A DNA stretch of 64,000 nucleotides from Polaribacter septentrionalilitoris (lineage in GTDB: Bacteria; Bacteroidota; Bacteroidia; Flavobacteriales; Flavobacteriaceae), in NCBI RefSeq assembly GCF_009832745.1, contig NZ_VRMJ01000033.1:124001-188000 (forward strand), written 5' to 3'. The translations under genes were made by a program, and so were the position numbers. The notes under the pieces are model-generated. The model worked only from the letters and a program-made list of their open reading frames with translations. It searched no databases and had not been told where the DNA came from. Shown here one piece after another: positions 56,564 to 64,000 of the stretch. Each line of letters starts with the position of its first letter. Within the stretch, counting starts at the first letter, position 1.

Positions 56564-58216
56564 TTATTTTCTATCATTACCTATAAGCTCTTTCACTGAA
56601 GGTTCTCCTTTGTTTTTATCTACAATCGCACCAAAATCTTTATCTGTAATTGCTCTAAAATCAGATAAAGACTTGTCATTTTCGTACTTTCCCATTAAGC
56701 CTTTTAATTGCTTTTTTAGTTGAGCAATAACATTAGTATATTGAGGATCTGAAATGATATTATGCATCTGTTTTGGATCTTTTTCTAAATCATACAATTC
56801 CCAAACATCTATGTTATAATAGAAATGTGCTAACGTATATTTTTGGGTTCTGATACCATAATGAGGTTGAACATGATGCCAAAAAGGAAACTCGTAATAA
56901 TGATAATACATTGCCTGCTCCCAATTGTTAGGTGTTTTTCCGAATAAAATAGGTGTAAAGCTTTTTCCTTGTGTTTTCTTAGTGGTTTTAATATTTGCAA
57001 GTTCTAATAAAGTTGGTGCAAAATCGATATTGGTAATGATATCTTCATTTACAGAACCTGCTTTAATTTTTTTAGGATACTTAACAATAAAAGGCATTCT
57101 TAAAGACTCTTCATAAATAAATCTTTTATCAAAAAAACCATGATCGCCTAAGTAAAAACCTTGATCTGACGTTAAAACCACAATTGTATTTTCCTCTAAA
57201 TTATTCTCTTTGAGGTATTGCAAAACACGGCCAACATTATCATCAACAGATTTAACACAAGCTAAATAATCTTTAATATAGTTTTGATAACGCCATTTTT
57301 TACCTTCTTCAGCGTTCAAGTTTTCAGGTTGTACAATTTCTCCTGGTTTAGAACCGTAAAATTCCCAAGCTAATCGTTTACGCCAATTTTTTTGTAATTC
57401 TTTCGGAGTTTCTAATTTCATATCTCTTCTTGAGAAATAATCCATCGTCATTTCGGTATCTCCTGCAGTTAACTCTCTTCCTTTGTAATCGTCGTTAAAA
57501 GTTGTAGGATAAGGCATATCAATATCTTCCCACAAATTCTCATATTTTGTATCTGGTTCCCAAGGTCTATGAGGAGCTTTGTATTGCAATACCATTAAAA
57601 ATGGTTGTTGTTGGGTTCTTTTATTTGATAACCAATTGATAGCAAAATCTGTACTTAGGTTTGTAGCATATCCTTTTTCCTTAACATCTTTTCCATTTTC
57701 ATTATACAAAGGATTCCAATACATACCTTGTTGATTGGCAGAGTTATGGTATTTGTAATCTGTAAAACCCTGTGGTTCTGTACCTAAATGCCATTTGCCA
57801 AACAAACTTGTTTGATAGCCATTTTTTTGAAATTCTTGTGGGAATGTCCATTTGCTTTTATCAAATTTACCTCCACTTTCATTTTTATAGTATCCATTTA
57901 AGTTACTATAGTCTCCAGTTAAAATAGACGCTCTTGATGGACCACAAATGGCATTGGTACATAAAACATCTTGAAAAAGCATACCTTGATTAGCAAGCTT
58001 ATCGATGTTAGGGGTAGGGGCAATGTCTTTAAAAATACCTCCGTAAGCACTAATAGCTTGTGTTGTTAAATCATCTGCCATAATAAAAATGACATTTGGT
58101 TTTTGCGTAGTTGTATTGTGTTTTCTATTTATTGCTTTATTGCCACAATAACTTAGAATTAAAACTACTAATACTACCCAAAAAACAACAGAGAAATATT
58201 TTTTTGTTATTTTCAT
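56564..58216 (-). CDS. Sulfatase (S1), membrane or lipoprotein
   Basis: A 550-residue S1 sulfatase. The N-terminus has a hydrophobic segment ending LILSYCGNK (Cys24), compatible with a lipoprotein. The formylglycine core is CGPSRASILTG with Cys91. Metal ligands lie in IFIMADDLTT and LTSDQGFYLGDHG. The QG in the SDQG motif replaces HG, a variation seen in GlcNAc-6-sulfatase-like members. It is co-transcribed with susD (25 bp gap), so it is probably the sulfatase most closely tied to uptake. Confidence 0.92.
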   Translation of the reverse strand: MKITKKYFSVVFWVVLVVLILSYCGNKAINRKHNTTTQKPNVIFIMADDLTTQAISAYGGIFKDIAPTPNIDKLANQGMLFQDVLCTNAICGPSRASILTGDYSNLNGYYKNESGGKFDKSKWTFPQEFQKNGYQTSLFGKWHLGTEPQGFTDYKYHNSANQQGMYWNPLYNENGKDVKEKGYATNLSTDFAINWLSNKRTQQQPFLMVLQYKAPHRPWEPDTKYENLWEDIDMPYPTTFNDDYKGRELTAGDTEMTMDYFSRRDMKLETPKELQKNWRKRLAWEFYGSKPGEIVQPENLNAEEGKKWRYQNYIKDYLACVKSVDDNVGRVLQYLKENNLEENTIVVLTSDQGFYLGDHGFFDKRFIYEESLRMPFIVKYPKKIKAGSVNEDIITNIDFAPTLLELANIKTTKKTQGKSFTPILFGKTPNNWEQAMYYHYYEFPFWHHVQPHYGIRTQKYTLAHFYYNIDVWELYDLEKDPKQMHNIISDPQYTNVIAQLKKQLKGLMGKYENDKSLSDFRAITDKDFGAIVDKNKGEPSVKELIGNDRK

Positions 58217-58241
58217 TTTTGATTTTATCCTTTAACTAAAA

Positions 58242-59876
58242 TTAGTAACCAGGGTTTTGATCAGCGTTTGTTAGATTATTATTTCCAATAATTTCATTTA
58301 CAGGAATTGGAAATAATAAGTTTTTTGTTAATTCATTACCTACAACAAAGGATAAATTTGGATTCCATATGTTATGGTATTTAGTTTTATTTTTTGTATC
58401 AAATAAATCTGCACCAGTCATTAATGCCTGTCTTCTTTGGATTCTGTTTTCTAAAAAGGTAGTGTTATTGATTTTTATTCTTCTTAAATCAAACCATTCA
58501 AAACCTTCACCTAAAAGTTCATATATACGTTCTTTTGCAATTCTTAAACGTAAATCATCACCTCCAGCAATAGCATCTATATTTGCTTTTGCGTATAAAG
58601 TTGGTTCAGCTCTGTCTAAAACTTCTTTAATGTATCCTTTAGATAATACAGTGTTGCCTCTTTCATTTTCTATTTCTGCAAGCATTAATAGTAAATCAGC
58701 ATATCTAAAAACGATTCTATTTTTTTCAGAATTTATATTTGTGTTATTAGATTCTGCGTATTTCTTTATAAAGTTTACTGCAAAACCTCCAGAGAATTGA
58801 GTAGGGTAAATTTTTCTTTTTCTATTTGGAGCAACAATTTCTGTATAAGTATCTTTAACATAAGTAGCATCAATTCTTGAATCTGGATGATTATCTTTGA
58901 TACCTACGTTATAATCTAAATAATGATCGTGTAAAGCTAATCTGTTTACCCTTACTTGTCCACCTTGATTTCTCTGATTATAAATTGATCTTTGAGGAGA
59001 AAAAATTGTTGAATGTTGTCCGCTTTTTGTAGATGTTCCAGTAGAAACAAATTGTAATTCAAAAATACTTTCTACAGTATTTTCATTTCCTTCTGCAAAC
59101 AAATCTGCATAATTTGGAAGTAAACTATATGCTTTTGCATCATAAACAGCTTTTGCATTTTGAAATGCTAACTCCCAATATTCTTGAGGTGTTTTAGATA
59201 AACCTGTTTCAGACGCCATTTGCATGTATACTTTTGCTAAATACCCTTGTGCTGCATAAGACAAAGGTCTTCCTGTAGCATAAGGTTGTGAAGGTAACTC
59301 TGATGTTGCTTCAGTTAAATCCTTTATAATTTGGTTGTAAATTTCTTCTTTAGACGATTTTGGTAAGAATAATGTTGCTTCTGTTGCTAAATCTAATCTT
59401 AAAGGTACTTCTCCCCAAACTCTAACTAAATCAAAATAAGCTAAGGCTCTTAAAAATTTAGCTTGTCCAAGTACTGTTGTTGTATTTGAAAAATTAGGAG
59501 CCAATGAATTCACCTTAATAATAAAATTATTGGCATTATCTATACAACTGTATATTTCTACCCAAGTATCATTTAAGTTTTTTGAGGAAGGAGAAATATT
59601 GAATTGCCCAAATTCTAATCCTCTAGCACCAGTACCTGCAAAATACGGGTTATGAGAAGATGTCATTTGAAGAAAGTTACCTCCTTGATAAAATTCTGAG
59701 GCATATTTGGCGAAAACACCATTTAGTACCTCTTCTATGTTTTGTTCTGATGAAAACAATAGTTGATCGTTTAAAGCACCAGATTCAGCTAAGTTATCTT
59801 CCACATCTAGAATAGTATCACATGAAACTAAAAACTGAAAGCTTACTGCAAGAATAATTATATATTTAAATTTCAT
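58242..59876 (-). CDS. susD: SusD/RagB family surface glycan-binding lipoprotein
   Basis: A 544-residue outer-membrane lipoprotein (signal ending FQFLVSCDTI). It pairs with the SusC transporter and caps it, binding oligosaccharides at the cell surface. TPR-rich helices are visible (AKFLRALAYFDLVRVWGEVPL, YAAQGYLAKVYMQMA), followed by the SusD C-terminal region with ELLGEGFEWFDLRR. It is 11 bp after susC. The ligand cannot be read from the sequence. Confidence 0.95.
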   Translation of the reverse strand: MKFKYIIILAVSFQFLVSCDTILDVEDNLAESGALNDQLLFSSEQNIEEVLNGVFAKYASEFYQGGNFLQMTSSHNPYFAGTGARGLEFGQFNISPSSKNLNDTWVEIYSCIDNANNFIIKVNSLAPNFSNTTTVLGQAKFLRALAYFDLVRVWGEVPLRLDLATEATLFLPKSSKEEIYNQIIKDLTEATSELPSQPYATGRPLSYAAQGYLAKVYMQMASETGLSKTPQEYWELAFQNAKAVYDAKAYSLLPNYADLFAEGNENTVESIFELQFVSTGTSTKSGQHSTIFSPQRSIYNQRNQGGQVRVNRLALHDHYLDYNVGIKDNHPDSRIDATYVKDTYTEIVAPNRKRKIYPTQFSGGFAVNFIKKYAESNNTNINSEKNRIVFRYADLLLMLAEIENERGNTVLSKGYIKEVLDRAEPTLYAKANIDAIAGGDDLRLRIAKERIYELLGEGFEWFDLRRIKINNTTFLENRIQRRQALMTGADLFDTKNKTKYHNIWNPNLSFVVGNELTKNLLFPIPVNEIIGNNNLTNADQNPGY

Positions 59877-59887
59877 AATTTGTTAGT

Positions 59888-62800
59888 TTAAAAGTTAATA
59901 GAAGCTCCTATTGTAAATGTTTTTTGATTGGGTGGACTAGCAATATCAACTCCTAAAACACCTGGAGTAAACCTTAAAGATGATATTTCTGGATTAACAC
60001 CATTGTAATTGGTCCATGTGAATAAATTACCTCCAGAAGCAAAGAATTTAAGCTCTGATAATTTAGATTCTTTATTTAACGGAACTGTATACCCTAGACT
60101 TACACTTTGTAGTCTTAAATAACTACCATCTTGAATAGCGTTATCTAACACTCCAATTTCATTTAATGTTGCCTTTTGTAAATTAAGAGCAGGTAATGTA
60201 CCTGTTGGGTTTGTAACAGGATTATAATAATTGGTTAGATAAGAAGCTCTAACATTATTATATCTGTTTTCTGCACTATATACTTCTGTTAAATAATTGG
60301 CATTGTATATGTCATTTCCAAATACTCCATAGAAATCTGCAGATAACGACCAGTTTTTATAATTTACATTAGTACCAAATGAAACAATAAAATCTGGATT
60401 TGGATTACCAATAATAACTTTGTCTTCATTGGTTATATCACCATCTCCGTTTTTATCAATAATTTTATAAAAACCTTCTTGAGCTGGATCACCATTTATT
60501 GTTGGGGCACCGTTTGCAATATCGTTAGCATTTAATATTCCGTCTGTTTGAAAACCAAAAAGTAAGCCAGGAGCTTGTCCTTCTAAATATACATTTGTAG
60601 GAACAGTATTGGTATTAGATACTTGAATTGGTCTACCATAGTAACCTACAAATCTTCCTGCAGAAGCAAATTGAGCCTCTTCTAGACCTAAGTTTGTTAT
60701 TCTTATCTTATTAATTGAGTAAGTTCCAAAAAGATTCCATAAAAAATCTTCGTTCTCAAAAATATTTCCATTAATAGCTAATTCAATTCCTTTATTACTA
60801 ATAGATCCTTGATTTACAACCAATACATCATCACCAGAACTACCTCCAATACTTAAAGTATTTAATAAATCATCTGAAGTTTTATCATAAGCATCTATGG
60901 TTATAGATAGTCTGTTGCTAAACATACCAAGATCTATACCTGCATTAAACTGTTTTTGTGTTTCCCAAGTTAAATCCTCGTTTGCAATATTTGTTTTTTC
61001 ATAGGCTTGTAATAGAGATCCACTAGTTGCATAACCTTCTGGTGAAATTCTGTAATTAACAGCAGTTAAATTGTTACCAACTCTTTGATTTCCTGTTTCT
61101 CCGTAACCAAACCTTAGTTTTAACTGATCTATATATTTACTTCTTCTTAAAAACTTTTCTTTATGCATTTCCCAAGCAAAACTTATTGCAGGAAAAAAAC
61201 CAAATCTGTTTTTTCCGATAAATTTGCTAGAACCATCATATCTTAATGAACCAGAAACCTTGTACCTGTTTTTAAAAGAATAAGTTCCACGACCTAAGAA
61301 AGAAATTAATCTTTGAGGGCCAAAGTTTAATACTGGAGTTTCAATAATACTTGCTCCAAAAAAATCACGTCCTCTGTTTAACAATCCTGCTGCAGAGTAA
61401 TTGGAAGCTCTTGTATATTTCTTCTCAGAATCTGTACTTGCATAAACTACACCTCCTAGAACTGTATATCTATGGTTACCAGTTGTTTTAGGTCTAAACA
61501 GTAAAGTTTGATCTATGTTGTAACTAAATCTATCTAATTCAGAAAAAGCGTAACGTCCTTCTCTTGTAAAACCACCTCGTGTGCCTGTTCCTTGCCAAAT
61601 ATCTAGTTCTCCTTTTCTTAAATCACCACCAACTTTTAAATTATATGTTAATGTATTTGTTACTTTATATTTTGCAGAAATATTACCGATAAGTCTATTT
61701 TCTGTTGATATATTATCATACTCATCTACCCAACCTCTAGGTGAAATTCTAAACCCTTCATCTTCTAAAGGAGCTATATCTTCTCTAATTTCTAGAGGAA
61801 ATGCATCATTAATATGTCTGTATATTGATCTTTCTTCTCCTGCATTTGCACTGGCACCTCCAGTTAGTGAGTTTTTTGAATTCGTAAAAGCAATTTTTGC
61901 TCCTATTTCTAACCTGTCATTAAACTTGTGTTTTAGGTTTGTGTTAAAATCTAACCTTTGTAAATATACATTTGGTATAACACCTTCATTTTTTAAAAAG
62001 CCAATAGAAGCATAATACGTTGTTTTATCAGTTCCGCCAGAGATGTTTAATCTATTGTTTGTTGAGAATGTAGTTCTGTAAAGGTTTCTCCAATTACGAG
62101 CTTCAAAAACACCAATTAAATCTAACTCACCATCTCCATCTTCATCATTTCTGTTGATAAAATTATATAAACCATCAGGTCTTTTCTCAAAAGGACTTCT
62201 TCCTGTTGGGAATTGGTATTCTGGTCCAGCTAAAGAATTAGGATCTAATTTATATTTTTCGGCCATTAATGCTACATAATCTTCTGTATTTGCTACATCA
62301 TAAGGTAAAACAGCTTCTCCAACTGTAGTTGATGTAGAAAATTTATATTTTACAGTACCTTTTTTACCAGATTTTGTTGTTATTAAGATAACTCCGTTTG
62401 CACCTAACGAACCATAAATTGCAGTTGCAGAAGCATCTTTTAGTACTTGAATAGACTCAATATCTTCTGGAGAAATACCACCAATACCACTTTTACTTGT
62501 AGTTTGAAAATTTGTAGGGTCTGTTAAAAACTCTTCAGAGCTATCCATTACAATACCATCTATAACATATAATGGTTGATTAGAACCGCTTAAACTTGAT
62601 GTACCTCTTATGTTAATAGAAACTGCAGCTCCTGGATCTCCATTAGATAAAACATTTAAACCAGAAACACCTTTTAAGACAGATTCAAAAACACCAACAC
62701 CAGCCTTTTTTTCTGTGTCTACTTTAACAGTTGTAATAGCAGCAGTAACATCAGACTTTGTAGAACTACCATAACCAATTACAACAATTTCTTCTAATTG

Positions 62801-63094
62801 TTCAGAGCTATTATCTAAAATAATAGTGATGTTTTTTTGATTGTTAACAACAACTTCTTTTGATTTATAACCCAAATAACTTATAACTAAAGTAGATGGT
62901 TTTTTAGGTATATTAATAGAAAATAAACCATCAAAATCGGTTATTGATCCTATTGTAGTTCCTTTTATTAAAATAGAAGCACCAGGTAAAGGGTTATTCT
63001 CTTTATCTATTACTTTACCTTTAACAGTTAGTGTTGACTGAGCTAGAAACGCTAACGGAAAAAGCAACAATACTGTATAAAATATTTTTCTCAT
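59888..63094 (-). CDS. susC: SusC/RagA family TonB-dependent transporter
   Basis: A 1,068-residue outer-membrane transporter for oligosaccharides. The signal peptide ends LAFLAQ. A carboxypeptidase-D-like beta domain follows (about 22-100, VKGKVIDKENNPLPGASILIKGT), then the TonB plug with the YVIDGI motif, and finally the 22-strand barrel. The C-terminus ends in Phe, as in most barrels. It is the first gene of the susC-susD-sulfatase operon. The 134-bp upstream gap to the regulator gene holds an imperfect inverted repeat. Confidence 0.96.
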   Translation of the reverse strand: MRKIFYTVLLLFPLAFLAQSTLTVKGKVIDKENNPLPGASILIKGTTIGSITDFDGLFSINIPKKPSTLVISYLGYKSKEVVVNNQKNITIILDNSSEQLEEIVVIGYGSSTKSDVTAAITTVKVDTEKKAGVGVFESVLKGVSGLNVLSNGDPGAAVSINIRGTSSLSGSNQPLYVIDGIVMDSSEEFLTDPTNFQTTSKSGIGGISPEDIESIQVLKDASATAIYGSLGANGVILITTKSGKKGTVKYKFSTSTTVGEAVLPYDVANTEDYVALMAEKYKLDPNSLAGPEYQFPTGRSPFEKRPDGLYNFINRNDEDGDGELDLIGVFEARNWRNLYRTTFSTNNRLNISGGTDKTTYYASIGFLKNEGVIPNVYLQRLDFNTNLKHKFNDRLEIGAKIAFTNSKNSLTGGASANAGEERSIYRHINDAFPLEIREDIAPLEDEGFRISPRGWVDEYDNISTENRLIGNISAKYKVTNTLTYNLKVGGDLRKGELDIWQGTGTRGGFTREGRYAFSELDRFSYNIDQTLLFRPKTTGNHRYTVLGGVVYASTDSEKKYTRASNYSAAGLLNRGRDFFGASIIETPVLNFGPQRLISFLGRGTYSFKNRYKVSGSLRYDGSSKFIGKNRFGFFPAISFAWEMHKEKFLRRSKYIDQLKLRFGYGETGNQRVGNNLTAVNYRISPEGYATSGSLLQAYEKTNIANEDLTWETQKQFNAGIDLGMFSNRLSITIDAYDKTSDDLLNTLSIGGSSGDDVLVVNQGSISNKGIELAINGNIFENEDFLWNLFGTYSINKIRITNLGLEEAQFASAGRFVGYYGRPIQVSNTNTVPTNVYLEGQAPGLLFGFQTDGILNANDIANGAPTINGDPAQEGFYKIIDKNGDGDITNEDKVIIGNPNPDFIVSFGTNVNYKNWSLSADFYGVFGNDIYNANYLTEVYSAENRYNNVRASYLTNYYNPVTNPTGTLPALNLQKATLNEIGVLDNAIQDGSYLRLQSVSLGYTVPLNKESKLSELKFFASGGNLFTWTNYNGVNPEISSLRFTPGVLGVDIASPPNQKTFTIGASINF

Positions 63095-63164
63095 AATTGG
63101 GTTGATTTATATGATGCTAAAGTAGCATTAGAACTTATCATCTGCTTTTAATTAACATCACAAT

Positions 63165-63198
63165 AGGTATGATAATTGTCAAAATAGCAATTATACCT
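63165..63198. promoter_or_regulatory. Inverted repeat upstream of susC
   Basis: AGGTATGATAATTG (63165-63178) and CAATTATACCT (63188-63198) form an imperfect inverted repeat about 70-100 nt before the susC start. Between them, AATTGTCAAAAT matches the core seen upstream of GH1 and the GH5 lipoprotein. It is a candidate binding site for the adjacent hybrid two-component regulator. Confidence 0.5.
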
Positions 63199-63228
63199 GT
63201 TAAAATAGACTATGTTGATAATTTAAGG

Positions 63229-64000
63229 TTATTCTTTTTTTAGACTATCTAAAAAACCACTTGGAGTTTGGCCATAGAATTTTTTAAAAGAAGTGCTAAA
63301 GTATTTTGGGTTTGAAAAACCAGAACTATAAGCAACCTCTTTAATACTTAATTCTCCTTTTATTAATAAGTTTTTAGCATGCTTTAGTTTTGTGTGAATT
63401 ATAAAATCTTGAGGAGATAAGTTTACTAGATTTTTTAATTTCATATATAAAGATGTTCTACTCATACCAAAACTACCTGATAAATCATGTACAGAGAATG
63501 AATTGTTTTCTATATTCTCTATAATTTTATCTTCTAAATCTTTTACAAAATCACTATCCTTTTTATTTCTAAAAAGGTTGGCATTTTCAGAATCATTTTC
63601 ATGAATATATTTCTCGCGAAGTTTTCTCTGAAACTTTAAAGTGTTTGTAATTTTTGCTAATAAGAGTTTAGTGTTTACAGGCTTCTCTAAATATTCGCTA
63701 ACACCACTCTCTATACTTTCTATTTTTTGATTGGAATTTTGAAGCACAGTAAGCATAAAAACAGGAATATGATTTAGACTGATGTCTTCTTTTAGCCTTT
63801 TTGCCATCTCAACACCATCCATTTCAGGCATTATTAAATCTGTGATTATTAAATCTGGAAAATTTTGAGAAGCTATTTCTATTCCTTCTTTACCATTACT
63901 TGCCTCAAATACTAAAAAGTACTTTCCTAAATTTTCTACAAGATTTGCTCTTAACTCATCATTATCTTCAACGATTAAAATTTTAGCATCAGAAAATTTA
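63229..64000 (-). CDS. Hybrid two-component system regulator, C-terminal part (cut by window end)
   Basis: The reading frame is open to the window end. Visible from the edge inward are a response-regulator receiver domain, with the acidic pair in LIVEDND and phospho-acceptor Asp in IITDLIMPEMDG, and the conserved Lys in YLEKPVN. An AraC-type DNA-binding domain (FGMSRTSLYMKLKNL, EVAYSSGFSNPKYFSTSFKKFYG) follows. This is the C-terminus of a hybrid histidine kinase/response regulator that senses polysaccharide in the periplasm and switches on an adjacent locus. The sensor and kinase lie beyond the window. It is upstream of susC and in the same direction. Confidence 0.9.
   Translation of the reverse strand, partial: KFSDAKILIVEDNDELRANLVENLGKYFLVFEASNGKEGIEIASQNFPDLIITDLIMPEMDGVEMAKRLKEDISLNHIPVFMLTVLQNSNQKIESIESGVSEYLEKPVNTKLLLAKITNTLKFQRKLREKYIHENDSENANLFRNKKDSDFVKDLEDKIIENIENNSFSVHDLSGSFGMSRTSLYMKLKNLVNLSPQDFIIHTKLKHAKNLLIKGELSIKEVAYSSGFSNPKYFSTSFKKFYGQTPSGFLDSLKKE

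Noticed and set aside
61581..62015. 144-codon plus-strand frame inside susC
   Set aside because: Antisense shadow of a clear TonB-dependent transporter; no supporting signals.
1..64000. CRISPR arrays, tRNA or rRNA genes
   Set aside because: No regularly spaced direct repeats, no cloverleaf-like sequences and no rRNA-like conserved segments were seen on reading the window.

Overview
The window is AT-rich DNA from a member of Bacteroidota, most likely a marine member of Flavobacteriia (Polaribacter/Formosa-like by general character; the species cannot be fixed from sequence alone). The evidence is the SusC/SusD pair, a hybrid two-component regulator, several type IX secretion (T9SS) C-terminal sorting domains, lipoprotein signal peptides ending in S-C or A-C, and A-rich leader sequences in place of strong Shine-Dalgarno sites. 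Almost all genes lie on the minus strand.

Region 1 (1-13.0 kb) is general cell-envelope and proteolysis: an M1 metallopeptidase, a subtilisin-like lipoprotein, a metallo-beta-lactamase-fold hydrolase, a small membrane protein, and the pair penicillin-binding protein 1C plus bacterial alpha-2-macroglobulin. A palindromic repeat element separates the last two.

Region 2 (13.3-21.0 kb) is intracellular pentose catabolism: a GntR-type regulator with a sugar-sensing domain, xylulokinase, xylose isomerase, transketolase and transaldolase in one tight operon closed by a hairpin terminator, followed by aldose 1-epimerase. A decayed ISL3-like transposase lies upstream (21.1-21.7 kb).

Region 3 (21.7-26.2 kb) holds two T9SS-secreted proteins that share four copies of an unnamed ~150-residue module, a 59-residue small protein at the end of their operon, a strong terminator, and a small basic exported protein.

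Region 4 (26.4-64.0 kb) is a large polysaccharide utilization locus. It encodes a hybrid two-component regulator (cut by the window end), SusC, SusD, eight formylglycine sulfatases (all with the Cys core), a GH10 xylanase, two GH5-type proteins (one lacking the half-barrel that carries the nucleophile), GH3, GH1, GH94 phosphorylase, a GPH-type sugar symporter, an unassigned clan GH-A hydrolase, a CE6/SASA-type esterase, a G8/beta-helix protein and an exported TIM-barrel isomerase-like lipoprotein. A plausible reading is that an O-acetylated, sulfated xylose- and glucose-containing algal polysaccharide is desulfated and cut at the surface and in the periplasm, imported by SusCD and the symporter, split by GH1/GH94 in the cytoplasm, and the xylose fed to the neighbouring xyl operon. 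The substrate is inference. Upstream regions of several transcription units in region 4 share an ATNGTCAA element, and two of them share a two-block motif of about 34 bp, suggesting one regulon.
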